A DNA stretch of 64,000 nucleotides from UBA11346 sp038060575 (GTDB lineage: Bacteria > Planctomycetota > UBA11346), in contig CAZZAM010000004.1 in assembly GCA_964652775.1 (NCBI GenBank), forward strand, positions 124,001 through 188,000, written 5' to 3'. This document shows positions 24,231-32,717 of the stretch, piece after piece (the stretch's first letter is position 1; every line of letters starts with the position of its first letter). The notes under the pieces are model-generated. The model was not told where the DNA came from. It saw only the letters and a program-made list of their open reading frames with translations, and did not search any database. The translations under genes and the position numbers were made by a program.

Positions 24231-24325
24231 ACGTATACATATAGATTAATCCATTCGTCGCAATCCTGGTGTTGCGGTCACATGGTGTGGCGCATTAACC
24301 ATGCGTGACAATTGTCCTGTATAAT
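24229..24325. promoter_or_regulatory. Divergent control region with three palindromes and a -10 box
   Basis: Within the 229-base space between marR and the plus-strand cluster are ATACGTAT (24229-24236, overlapping the marR start), CATGGT/ACCATG with an 11-base spacer (24281-24286 and 24298-24303), and the perfect palindrome GACAATTGTC (24307-24316) ending three bases before TATAAT (24320-24325), a consensus plus-strand -10 box. A matching -35 hexamer is not convincing. The palindromes are good candidates for MarR operators. From 24326 to 24459 nothing further is clear. Confidence 0.5.
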
Positions 24326-24459
24326 TCCGTCATACGGCCATTTGTTCTTTGTTGTGGCTTCCTCAATTTGCGGTTGCTTCATTATCATCACTACGTACAG
24401 GTAGCATGTTCTCTCGTTTCAAACTTCGCCCATTTAGCACACCTACGGAGCGCAGCATA

Positions 24460-26757
24460 ATGATACGTGCTTACACTCGTCATATACAAACCTGGCCGAT
24501 CAACACGTGGCTACTGATGGTGCTGATGGTCACTGGGGCGGCAGCTGCCGATGGCGATTGGCTGCGTTGGCGCGGTCCGCAGCAGAATGGGACCAGTGAC
24601 GAAACCGGTCTGCCATCCACGTGGACGCCGGGCGGTGCCGGCCAAGTCTGGGAAGTGCCTCTGGCTGGACGCGGCACGCCGGTCATCCGTGGAGAGCGGG
24701 TGTACGCCTTCGGGTATCGCGGTGAGGGACAGGATCTCCAGGAAGTGTTGGCCTGTTTCGATGCTGGAACCGGTAAGGAACTGTGGGCTTATGGCTTCAA
24801 TGATTTTCTGTCTGACATCATTTACGGCCGTTACGCGATTGGCTCTCCGGCAATTGATGGTGAGACGGGCAACGTCTATGTGACGTCGGCGGCCGGCATC
24901 CTGTCGGCATTCACTGCGGACGGAAAGGTGCTTTGGCAGCATTCGCTGATGGAGGAACTGGGACGGATGACGTTTCCGAACGGCCGCAACGGCGCGCCCG
25001 CCATCCATCGCAATCTGGTCATCATCCACTGCATGACCTCCAACTGGGGCGCACATGGCCCGGCCCAGGATCGCTTTTATGCGTACGACAAGCGCAGTGG
25101 TGCACTGGTGTGGTCATCGTCTCCGGGTGTGCGGCCAAAGGACAATTCGTTTTCCTCGCCGGTATTCGGTATCCTGCACAACCGCGAGGTTTTCTATGCC
25201 GGCACTGGATGCGGCAACGTGGTCTGCATCAATGCCAACACCGGCGAACCGATCTGGCGCTTCCCGTTGTCGCAAGGTGGCGTGAATACCTCATTGCTGC
25301 TCTCCGGCCCCGAAAGTCTGATCGCTGTCCACGCCAAAGAGAACATCGACAGTTCAGATAGTGGTCGCATGGTCTCGCTGCTGGTGAGCCAGACGCCGGC
25401 GCAGGCGAAAGACGGCGGCACGTCGATGCTGGAAAAATCAGCCGAGCAATGGCGCAATAACGAGGCGGTCGCCTATTCCAGCTCTCCGGTCAAGGTTGGT
25501 AATCGTGTATATATTACGAGTGAAACCGGCGAATTGTGCGCATTGGATGTTGCTGGCGGCCGTCTGCTGTGGCGTGAAAAGCTGGGTATTGAACAGTTGC
25601 ACTCCTCGTTGGTCTATGGCGATGGCAAACTCTACGTGCCGATCAAGGACGGCGTATTTGCTATCGTTAAGCCGAACGATGAGCGACCTGAGATCCTGTG
25701 CAAAGTGCAAGTCGAAGGCGAGTGCAATGGTGCACCGGCGATCAGTCATGGTCGGGTATATCTCTTTACGACCAAGAAGCTCTATTGCTTCGGCACCGTG
25801 CGAGTTGCACCTGCGTCAGCTCCGGTGGTAGCCTTGCCGATGAGTAACGCTGCTGCGGTCAAGCTCATGGCGGTTCCGGCCGAAGTGCTGTTGCGTCCGG
25901 GTGAAAAGCTGCCCGTGCAATTACATGGCGTGGATAGCAACGGTATTCCGACAACGGCTATGCCAACCGGAGCGGCAACGTGGGCCAGTTTCATTCCTCC
26001 GACTGCCAAGGTGAAGAGTCTGTTAGGTGCGATTTTCCCGGATCCAGCAACCATCCAGGCTAAGCCAGAGTCAATCCCTTCGGCGGGCATGTTCGAGGCA
26101 ACCGCAGATGGGCTGAAGGGGTACTTGCGCGGACGCGTGCTGCCCGCCTTGCCCCTGAGTCAGGATTTCGAATCGTTCAAGGTCGAGGTTGATCACGCTA
26201 CGGAGCAGGGCGTGAAGTTCGCCTATCCGCCGTTGCCGTGGATCGGTGCCCGCTCGAAGTGGGAAGTGCGTGAAGTCGGTGGCAGCAAGGTTCTCGCCAA
26301 GACGCTCGACAATAAAATATTCCAGCGTGCGATGACGTTTGTCGGCACGCCCGACATGACCAACTACACGATCGTGGCCGATGTGATGACAGACGGCAAT
26401 AAACGCCGGATGAGTGAAGTGGGTGTCATCAATCAGCGCTATGTGGTGATCCTCAAGGGCAACGCGCAGGAGTTGGAAGTGAACTCCAATCTGGAGCGAG
26501 TCCGCGCCAGCGTACCGTTCGTGATCAAGCCAAGTGCATGGTATCGGCTCAAGGCTCGCGTTGATGTGGCAGCTGATGGCAGTGGCGTGGTACGCGTGAA
26601 AGCGTGGCCGCGCGCGGATGCGGAACCGGCAGCGTGGACGTTGGAAGTGCCGCACAGCCATGCCCACACCCATGGTTCACCTGGCCTGTTTGCCTTTACG
26701 CCCACCGACATGCGCGTGTACGTTGATCATCTTACCGTTACCTCCAACGCTCAGTGA
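24460..26757 (+). CDS. Secreted PQQ-like propeller protein with C-terminal lectin-fold domain
   Basis: A 765-residue secreted protein. The ATG at 24460 is preceded by GGAG at 24447-24450 and starts an unusually long signal peptide ending VTGAAAA near residue 31. The propeller runs from GDWLRWRGPQQNGT to about 455, with blades such as LACFDAGTGKELW and ALDVAGGRLLW. A linker (about 475-600) contains a LRPGEKLPVQLHGVDSNG segment resembling Big-type domains. The C-terminal 165 residues form a concanavalin/LamG-like region (WYRLKARVDVAADGSG, then VDHLTV), similar in layout to the secreted protein at 39365. It is the first gene of the MarR-linked cluster and overlaps the next gene by GTGA. Confidence 0.82.
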   Translation: MIRAYTRHIQTWPINTWLLMVLMVTGAAAADGDWLRWRGPQQNGTSDETGLPSTWTPGGAGQVWEVPLAGRGTPVIRGERVYAFGYRGEGQDLQEVLACFDAGTGKELWAYGFNDFLSDIIYGRYAIGSPAIDGETGNVYVTSAAGILSAFTADGKVLWQHSLMEELGRMTFPNGRNGAPAIHRNLVIIHCMTSNWGAHGPAQDRFYAYDKRSGALVWSSSPGVRPKDNSFSSPVFGILHNREVFYAGTGCGNVVCINANTGEPIWRFPLSQGGVNTSLLLSGPESLIAVHAKENIDSSDSGRMVSLLVSQTPAQAKDGGTSMLEKSAEQWRNNEAVAYSSSPVKVGNRVYITSETGELCALDVAGGRLLWREKLGIEQLHSSLVYGDGKLYVPIKDGVFAIVKPNDERPEILCKVQVEGECNGAPAISHGRVYLFTTKKLYCFGTVRVAPASAPVVALPMSNAAAVKLMAVPAEVLLRPGEKLPVQLHGVDSNGIPTTAMPTGAATWASFIPPTAKVKSLLGAIFPDPATIQAKPESIPSAGMFEATADGLKGYLRGRVLPALPLSQDFESFKVEVDHATEQGVKFAYPPLPWIGARSKWEVREVGGSKVLAKTLDNKIFQRAMTFVGTPDMTNYTIVADVMTDGNKRRMSEVGVINQRYVVILKGNAQELEVNSNLERVRASVPFVIKPSAWYRLKARVDVAADGSGVVRVKAWPRADAEPAAWTLEVPHSHAHTHGSPGLFAFTPTDMRVYVDHLTVTSNAQ

Positions 26758-26771
26758 ATCGCGGAACCACT

Positions 26772-28325
26772 ATGCACCACTCTCTCTGTCGCCTCGTTGT
26801 TGCCTTGGTCATCTGTGCGCCTGCGGCCGTTCATGCCGCTGATTGGCCGCAATGGGGCGGTACGAATCAACGCAACATGGTGAGCCCCGAGGCCAAGAAC
26901 GTCCCAGACAGTTTCGCGCCCGGCAAGGCGTTGCCCAATAGCGAAGAGATTGACCTCGCGACCACCAAGCGTGTCCGCTGGGTCGCGAAGTTGGGTTCGC
27001 AGACCTACGGCAATCCGGTGATTGCCAACGGGAAGATCTATATCGGCACCAACAATGCCTCGCCGCGTGATGCCAAGCACCAGGGTGATCGCGGCATCCT
27101 CATGTGTTTGGATGAACAAACCGGCAAGCTGCAATGGCAGTTGGTCGTTCCCAAGCTGGAGAGTGGCAAGGTGAATGACTGGGAATATCTGGGAATAACC
27201 GCCTCACCGACGGTCGATGGCGATAAGGTCTATGTGGTCAGTAATCGCTGCGAGGTCTTGTGCCTTGACGTCAAGGGCCTGAGCGACGGCAACCAGGGTT
27301 ATCAGGATGAAGCCAAGTATTTCGCCGGAGTTGCCAACCCACCGAATCCGCCGGTGACGCCGGGCCCACTCGACGCTGATATTCTCTGGCGCTACGACAT
27401 GATGGAGGAGCTAGGCGTATTCCCACATAATGCGAGCAACTGCTCAGTCCTGATCATCGGTGATCTGCTGTATGTTGGCACCTCGAACGGACAGGATTGG
27501 ACGCACGTCAATGTCCCATCGCCCAAAGCGCCCAGTTTCGTTGCGTTGAACAAGAACACCGGGGCATTTGTTGCCGAGGATGAGTGTGGCATCGGTCCGC
27601 GCATTTTTCACGGTCAGTGGTCCTCGCCGTCATCCAGTCCCGTGAACGGGAAGCAGCAGATCTTCTTTGGTGGTGGTGATGGCGTTTGCTACGGGTTGGA
27701 TCCGACGCCGACTCCGGATGGTGACACCTCGCGACTCCGCACGATCTGGTCCTACGACTGCAATCCGCCCGATCGCAAGGTGCGCCATGGCAAGCCGATC
27801 CGGTATCCGGCCTCGGATGGCCCCAGCGAAATCATCGCCACGCCGATTCTCTACAAGAACCGCGTCTATGTCGCCGTTGGTCAAGATCCCGAGCACGGTG
27901 AGGGCATAGGAATCCTGCAATGCATCGACGCGACTAAGACCGGAGACGTGACCGCCAGTGCGCGGATCTGGTCGTATGACCGCATCCAACGCAGTATTTC
28001 CACCGTCGCTATTGCTGATGGTTTGCTGTACATCGGTGACTTCTCTGGCTTCTTCTATTGTCTCGACGCCGAAACCGGAGCGGAGGTATGGAAGCATAAC
28101 CTGGAGGCGCACATCTGGGGTTCGGCTTACGTCGCTGATGGCAAGGTGTTCATCGGTGATGAGAGTGGCCACCTCACCATCTTCGCTGCGCAGCGTGACA
28201 AGAAGGTCATCAATCGCATCGACCTTGGCTCACCGGTGTACGCCACGCCGGTGTTCGCCAACGGCACGCTCTACGTCGCTTGTCAGACGCAACTCTACGC
28301 AGTGCAGGCCGGAGACGGCAAATGA
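26772..28325 (+). CDS. Secreted PQQ-like propeller protein
   Basis: A 517-residue secreted protein with signal peptide MHHSLCRLVVALVICAPAAVHA and propeller entry ADWPQWGGTNQRNMV. The motif has GG instead of RG, and the N-terminal NxRNMVSPEAKNVP region looks like the planctomycete group annotated as outer membrane biogenesis protein BamB or PQQ enzyme repeat. Later blades include MCLDEQTGKLQW and YCLDAETGAEVWK. A GTG at 26754 overlapping the previous stop is an equally possible start and would add six residues. Its stop overlaps the next ATG. In several quinoprotein-like systems such propellers dock to transporters or oxidases; here the neighbours are a symporter pair. Confidence 0.83.
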   Translation: MHHSLCRLVVALVICAPAAVHAADWPQWGGTNQRNMVSPEAKNVPDSFAPGKALPNSEEIDLATTKRVRWVAKLGSQTYGNPVIANGKIYIGTNNASPRDAKHQGDRGILMCLDEQTGKLQWQLVVPKLESGKVNDWEYLGITASPTVDGDKVYVVSNRCEVLCLDVKGLSDGNQGYQDEAKYFAGVANPPNPPVTPGPLDADILWRYDMMEELGVFPHNASNCSVLIIGDLLYVGTSNGQDWTHVNVPSPKAPSFVALNKNTGAFVAEDECGIGPRIFHGQWSSPSSSPVNGKQQIFFGGGDGVCYGLDPTPTPDGDTSRLRTIWSYDCNPPDRKVRHGKPIRYPASDGPSEIIATPILYKNRVYVAVGQDPEHGEGIGILQCIDATKTGDVTASARIWSYDRIQRSISTVAIADGLLYIGDFSGFFYCLDAETGAEVWKHNLEAHIWGSAYVADGKVFIGDESGHLTIFAAQRDKKVINRIDLGSPVYATPVFANGTLYVACQTQLYAVQAGDGK

Positions 28326-28534
28326 AGTGGGTGATCGCGTGCTGGTTGGTGCTGCTCATCGCCTTGCATCAAGATTTCTGGCTATGGACCGACCGAACCT
28401 TGCTGTGGGGCGTGTTGCCCATCGGTCTGGCGTACCACGTTGGCTACGCGGTGGTTGCTGCGCTGACTATGGCGTTGCTGGTCCGCTATGCTTGGCCGAA
28501 GGGAGTTGATGATCAACCGGAGTCGAAATCGTGA
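28322..28534 (+). CDS. DUF3311 small membrane subunit of SSS transporter
   Basis: A 70-residue protein with two membrane helices (about 3-19 and 38-60). The pattern LHQDFWLW, LPIGLAYHVGYAV and LVRYAWP is that of DUF3311, the small partner found beside certain sodium:solute symporters. It overlaps both neighbours (ATGA before, GTGA after), consistent with a two-subunit carrier made in fixed ratio. Its exact role is not known; it may help stability of the large subunit. Confidence 0.82.
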   Translation: MKWVIACWLVLLIALHQDFWLWTDRTLLWGVLPIGLAYHVGYAVVAALTMALLVRYAWPKGVDDQPESKS

Positions 28535-30174
28535 TTCCTGCTATCTGTATTTTCGTTTATTTGGCCCTGGTGTTGTGGATCGGAATTTTTGCCTTCCGCC
28601 GCAGCACGGGCTCGGGCGAGGATTTCTTCCTCGCCAATCGTTCGCTTGGTCCATGGGTCTTCCTGTTGTCGCTCTTCGGCACGAACATGACGGCATTCGC
28701 TATCCTCGGCAGTTCAGGGATGTCCTATCAGCGCGGGATAGGCGTCTTTGGATTGATGGCCTCGTCGTCGGCGATCATCATTCCGCTGACTATTTTCTTC
28801 ATCGGCACCCGCCTGTGGTCGTTAGGCAAGCGTTTTGGTCACATGACGCAGGTGCAATACTTTCGTGATCGTTGGTCGAGTCCCGCGCTGGGAACGCTGA
28901 TATTTGCGCTCACGGCGACGATGCTGGTGCCCTACATCATCATTGGCGTGATGGGTGGCGGCGAGGTGATGGAATCATTGACCACGATCACCGGACCTGA
29001 TGGCAAGCCGATCCTGTTTGATGTGTTAGTGGACGGCAAGACCGTCCAAGAGCAGCACCATTGGATCTCGTATGAGTTCGGTGGCGCGTTGGTCGCGTTA
29101 GTGGTCATGAGCTACGTCTTCTTTGGCGGCATGCGCGGAACGGCTTGGGTCAATGCATTCCAGGTCGTTCTCTTTCTCAGCTTTGGTGGCGTCGCCGTGG
29201 TCTTGATCAGCAACGCACTCGGTGGTTTCGATCAGATGATGGCGCAGATTACGTCGAGTAAGAGCTTGGGCTCTCTCCTGTCGCGTGAACGCATCAGTCA
29301 GCAGGAGTTCTTCAGCTACATGTTTATTCCGCTCTCGGCGATTATGTTTCCGCACATGGCGATCATGTGCATGACCGCTGAGAAAGTGGGACACTTCCGC
29401 AAAACGGTGGTGTTCTATCCGCTCTGTATTGCTGCCATTTGGCTGCCCTGCGTCTATCTCGGTGTGGTCTCGACCCAGGTGTTTCCGGGCCTCGCTGCCG
29501 GCGATAGCAACGATGTGATTCCACGCCTCCTCACCGAGTACACCAATCTGTGGGTGGCCGGAATTCTTGGCGCCGGTGTGATGGCTTGCGTCATGGCCTC
29601 GGACAGCCAGATCATGGCCCTCAGCACCATGTTCACCCAAGACATCTACAAACACTACGGCGGTCGCGAACGCTTCGGAGAACGCTCGGAGGTGTGGGTT
29701 GGCCGTGCGTTCATCATCGGCATCTGCGTGATCAGCTACCTCATCGCCATCGCTCTGCACAAGCAGGAGGGCATTTTTGAGTTGGCCATTCGCTTTGCCT
29801 TCTCGGGTTACGCCGCACTCGCGCCGATCATGCTGGCGGCGATGTTCTGGCGGCGCTCAACCGCGGCCGGGGCGTGGGCAGCCGTGGTGTGGGTGGCGGT
29901 GGCAATGATTGCGTGCTGGTGGCTCCATGACTTTAGCAGTGAAATGGCAAAGACGCTGAAACCTGGCGCAACGGCGCAGATATTCCCAGCTCTCGGAGAT
30001 CTGTTCCTGCGCAGCAAGGGTGGAGTCACCGTCTATGGCTACCTCCCAGTGATGCCGATGGTGCTGATCTCGGCCGCGCTGGTCGTCATCGTTTCATGGT
30101 GTACGCGACCACCAGCTCAGGCCGTCATTGCCAAGTATTTCCCCGCTAAGAACGATGGATCGACTACCCCATGA
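28531..30174 (+). CDS. Sodium:solute symporter (SSS family)
   Basis: A 547-residue inner-membrane carrier with about 13 helices, GTG start in a GTGA overlap. The N-terminal signature is intact: GEDFFLANRSLGPWVFLLSLFGTNMTAFAILGSSGMSY. Conserved regions SYVFFGGMRGTAWVNAFQ and ASDSQIMALSTMFTQDIY follow. With the DUF3311 subunit it belongs to the branch that often carries monocarboxylates or related organic acids with Na+. Its place directly before a carboxylate-activating enzyme suggests uptake of the acid handled by the cluster; substrate identity is inferred only. Confidence 0.9.
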   Translation: MIPAICIFVYLALVLWIGIFAFRRSTGSGEDFFLANRSLGPWVFLLSLFGTNMTAFAILGSSGMSYQRGIGVFGLMASSSAIIIPLTIFFIGTRLWSLGKRFGHMTQVQYFRDRWSSPALGTLIFALTATMLVPYIIIGVMGGGEVMESLTTITGPDGKPILFDVLVDGKTVQEQHHWISYEFGGALVALVVMSYVFFGGMRGTAWVNAFQVVLFLSFGGVAVVLISNALGGFDQMMAQITSSKSLGSLLSRERISQQEFFSYMFIPLSAIMFPHMAIMCMTAEKVGHFRKTVVFYPLCIAAIWLPCVYLGVVSTQVFPGLAAGDSNDVIPRLLTEYTNLWVAGILGAGVMACVMASDSQIMALSTMFTQDIYKHYGGRERFGERSEVWVGRAFIIGICVISYLIAIALHKQEGIFELAIRFAFSGYAALAPIMLAAMFWRRSTAAGAWAAVVWVAVAMIACWWLHDFSSEMAKTLKPGATAQIFPALGDLFLRSKGGVTVYGYLPVMPMVLISAALVVIVSWCTRPPAQAVIAKYFPAKNDGSTTP

Positions 30175-31292
30175 AAACATCTTCCAAGAGTTCTGACGCC
30201 AAAGCCGGATTCGCGCTCGCCAATTCGAGCCAGATTGCTGCGGCGCGACATGCACTCGACGCTCAGGTGCGTTTTGTCGTGAAATGGCATTTTTCCAAAG
30301 CGACCGGCTCGCCATTCTGGATCGACTGGGCGCGCAAGGCTGGATGGGATCCAGCGAATGAGGTGAAGGGGGTCGCCGATCTGCTGCGCTTCCCGAACTT
30401 CAATGACGAATGGCTGCGCGACGAGCAGCCTGCGTGTTGGGTGCCCAAGGCCTACGCCGGTAAGCCGTTCATGATTTTTGAAACTGGCGGCACGACCGGC
30501 ATGCCGAAGCAGCGCGTGAGTTGGACCGACCATAATACCGATTACACGGAGTTTTCCGATACGCTGGATGACAAGTTCTTTCCCCGTGGCGCTGACTGGC
30601 TGATGGCTGGTCCGACCGGTCCGCGTCGTTTGCGCTTGGCAATCGAACATCTCGCCAACGTGCGCGGTGGTTCCTGCTATCATCTCGATCTCGATCCGCG
30701 TTGGGTGAAGCGCTGCATCAGCAAGGGCGATTACGCCCAGGCCGAGGCGTACAAAGAACACGTCGTCGATCAGGCGATCACCATTCTGCGCCATCGTCGC
30801 AACATCAACTGTCTGTTCACCACGCCGAAAATTCTCGAGGCGATGGCCGAACGCACCTCGTTGGTTGGCCTTGGCATCAAGGGCGTGTTCTGCGGTGGTA
30901 CCTCGATGACACCCCAAGTGGTTCGCTTCCTGGCCGAAGAAGTGCTGGAAGGCAAGGCGCAGTTCGTCCCGACCTACGGCAATACGCTGATGGGTCTGGC
31001 CTGCAGCCGACCACTCTCGGCCAAAGATGGTTGGAGCGTCACCTATCACGCTCCGCAACCGCGTGCGTTATTGCGTGTAGTCGATCCGCAGGACTCGACC
31101 AAGGACGTTGCCTATGGCGCATGGGGACGGGTGGAGTTGACCACGCTGACCAAAGAGTTTTTTATGCCGCGTTTGCTGGAGCGTGACGAGGCCATGCGGC
31201 GCGAACCGATTGTCCGTTTCCCCTGGGACGGGGTTGCAGATGTTAGACCATTCGGTGCGCAGAGCGGGAAGATCATCGAAGGCGTCTATTAA
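30171..31292 (+). CDS. Adenylate-forming enzyme, PaaK/LuxE-like, without C-terminal lid
   Basis: A 373-residue relative of phenylacetate-CoA ligases and LuxE acyl-protein synthetases. The ATP-loop ETGGTTGMPKQ lies at about 102-112. Further family features are FTTPKILEAM, GVFCGGTSM and the YGNTLMG region near 267. The chain ends at GKIIEGVY, just where PaaK-type enzymes would begin their roughly 100-residue C-terminal lid, which normally carries a catalytic Lys. The length matches LuxE, which lacks much of that lid and works with the reductase LuxC; the next gene is LuxC-like. It probably activates an aryl or fatty acid as acyl-adenylate. Acceptor (CoA, enzyme Cys) unknown. Confidence 0.8.
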   Translation: MKTSSKSSDAKAGFALANSSQIAAARHALDAQVRFVVKWHFSKATGSPFWIDWARKAGWDPANEVKGVADLLRFPNFNDEWLRDEQPACWVPKAYAGKPFMIFETGGTTGMPKQRVSWTDHNTDYTEFSDTLDDKFFPRGADWLMAGPTGPRRLRLAIEHLANVRGGSCYHLDLDPRWVKRCISKGDYAQAEAYKEHVVDQAITILRHRRNINCLFTTPKILEAMAERTSLVGLGIKGVFCGGTSMTPQVVRFLAEEVLEGKAQFVPTYGNTLMGLACSRPLSAKDGWSVTYHAPQPRALLRVVDPQDSTKDVAYGAWGRVELTTLTKEFFMPRLLERDEAMRREPIVRFPWDGVADVRPFGAQSGKIIEGVY

Positions 31293-31299
31293 GGCCACC

Positions 31300-32715
31300 A
31301 TGACCAGTACCATCCACATTCCAGCACTGCGCTTCGGACAGATCTATCGCAGCATGGACACAATGACAACCGCCGGAGCGGAAGTTAGTCAAGTGAATAG
31401 CGGATTGTTGCGTCGTGATCTGTTAGGAGTTGAAGCGGCCGCTGCGTCCTTGCGCGACATCCCGATGGTACGCCTGTTTGCTATCTGTGCTGAATCTGGT
31501 CGACGGTTTCTTGATGGTGATTTGCCAGTTGGTGACCTGGGACAAACGCAATCGGCTGAGGACTATGTGCGTCAGTGTTCAGCCAGCACCGGTCTGCCGC
31601 TTGCGTTGGTGCGCAACAACATGGGAAAAATCGCCCACGTGTTGACCCACATGCCTGAGATCCTACGCGGACTAACGCGTGGTCTTGATCCGGCGGTGAT
31701 TGATGCTGGTTTGGGTGAGCAGGCTGGCGTTCCGGTGAGCTACTTTCCGACCACCAATGTGCTTGGTGTGGTTCTACCCTCCAACTCGCCAGGTGTGAAT
31801 TCGCTGTGGATTCCTGCGTTGGCATTGAAGATTCCCGTCGTGCTCAAGCCTGGTCGCGACGATCCGTGGACACCGTGGCGCATCATCCAGGCGCTGACCG
31901 CTGCGGGCTGTCCGCGTCAGGCGTTTGGTTTTTACCCGACCGGTCACGACGGTGCCCACGCGCTGCTTGCCAGTTGCGGTCGTTCATTGTTGTTTGGTGA
32001 CGCAGCGATTGCCAAGCGCTACACCGGCGATCCACGGGTTGAAGTCCATGGGCCTGGTTACAGTAAGGTGTTGATCGGTGAAGATCGCATCGACTCATGG
32101 CGTGAGTTTATTCCCATCCTGGCTGATTCAGTGGCGGCAAATGGCGGACGCAGTTGCGTTAACGCCTCGTGCATCGTGGTGCCACGGTATGGCCGCGAGA
32201 TTGCCGCTGCTCTTGCTGAACGCTTGGCCACTGTCGTTCCGCGTAATGCAGACGATCCTACGGCCACGCTTGCCGGATTTGCCAATGCTGCTGTCGCTGA
32301 GTCGATCTCGGCGGCGATTGATGCTGGGCTGGCCGAGCCAGGTGCCGACGATTGTAGCGCCCGTATTCGTGGCACACCGCGTCTGGTGCAGCACCAAGGC
32401 CGCAGCTTCTTGAATCCGACCGTCGTGCGCTGCGATAGTTTCGCGCATCCGCTGAGTAACCGTGAATTCCTATTTCCATACGCCAGTGTCGTTGAAGTGC
32501 CGCAGCGCGACATGCTTAAACGGATTGGTCAATCGCTCGTGGTCAGCGCCATCACCAACGATCCATCATGGAAGCGCGAGTTGTTGGCATCGAAACTCAT
32601 TCATCGTCTGAATCTCGGTGCGATGCCGACTTGTCACGTGCAATGGGATCAGCCGCACGAAGGCAACCTCTTTGAATCGCTCTATTGTCGCCGCGCAGTT
32701 CAGGTTGTGGGCTAG
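31300..32715 (+). CDS. LuxC/ALDH-superfamily acyl reductase
   Basis: A 471-residue NAD(P)-dependent enzyme of the aldehyde dehydrogenase fold, resembling LuxC acyl-CoA reductases. Visible features: VLGVVLPSNSPGVNSLWIPALALKIPVVLKPG (155-185) for cofactor binding, FYPTGHDGA, and the catalytic Cys286 in NGGRSCVNAS. The start at 31300 is 8 bases after the adenylating-enzyme stop; an in-frame start at 31183 would overlap it heavily. LuxC takes an activated acyl group and makes the aldehyde, so together with the upstream enzyme this pair would reduce a carboxylic acid. The neighbouring alcohol dehydrogenase could carry it further to the alcohol, or the path may run in the oxidising direction. Confidence 0.82.
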   Translation: MTSTIHIPALRFGQIYRSMDTMTTAGAEVSQVNSGLLRRDLLGVEAAAASLRDIPMVRLFAICAESGRRFLDGDLPVGDLGQTQSAEDYVRQCSASTGLPLALVRNNMGKIAHVLTHMPEILRGLTRGLDPAVIDAGLGEQAGVPVSYFPTTNVLGVVLPSNSPGVNSLWIPALALKIPVVLKPGRDDPWTPWRIIQALTAAGCPRQAFGFYPTGHDGAHALLASCGRSLLFGDAAIAKRYTGDPRVEVHGPGYSKVLIGEDRIDSWREFIPILADSVAANGGRSCVNASCIVVPRYGREIAAALAERLATVVPRNADDPTATLAGFANAAVAESISAAIDAGLAEPGADDCSARIRGTPRLVQHQGRSFLNPTVVRCDSFAHPLSNREFLFPYASVVEVPQRDMLKRIGQSLVVSAITNDPSWKRELLASKLIHRLNLGAMPTCHVQWDQPHEGNLFESLYCRRAVQVVG

Positions 32716-32717
32716 CA

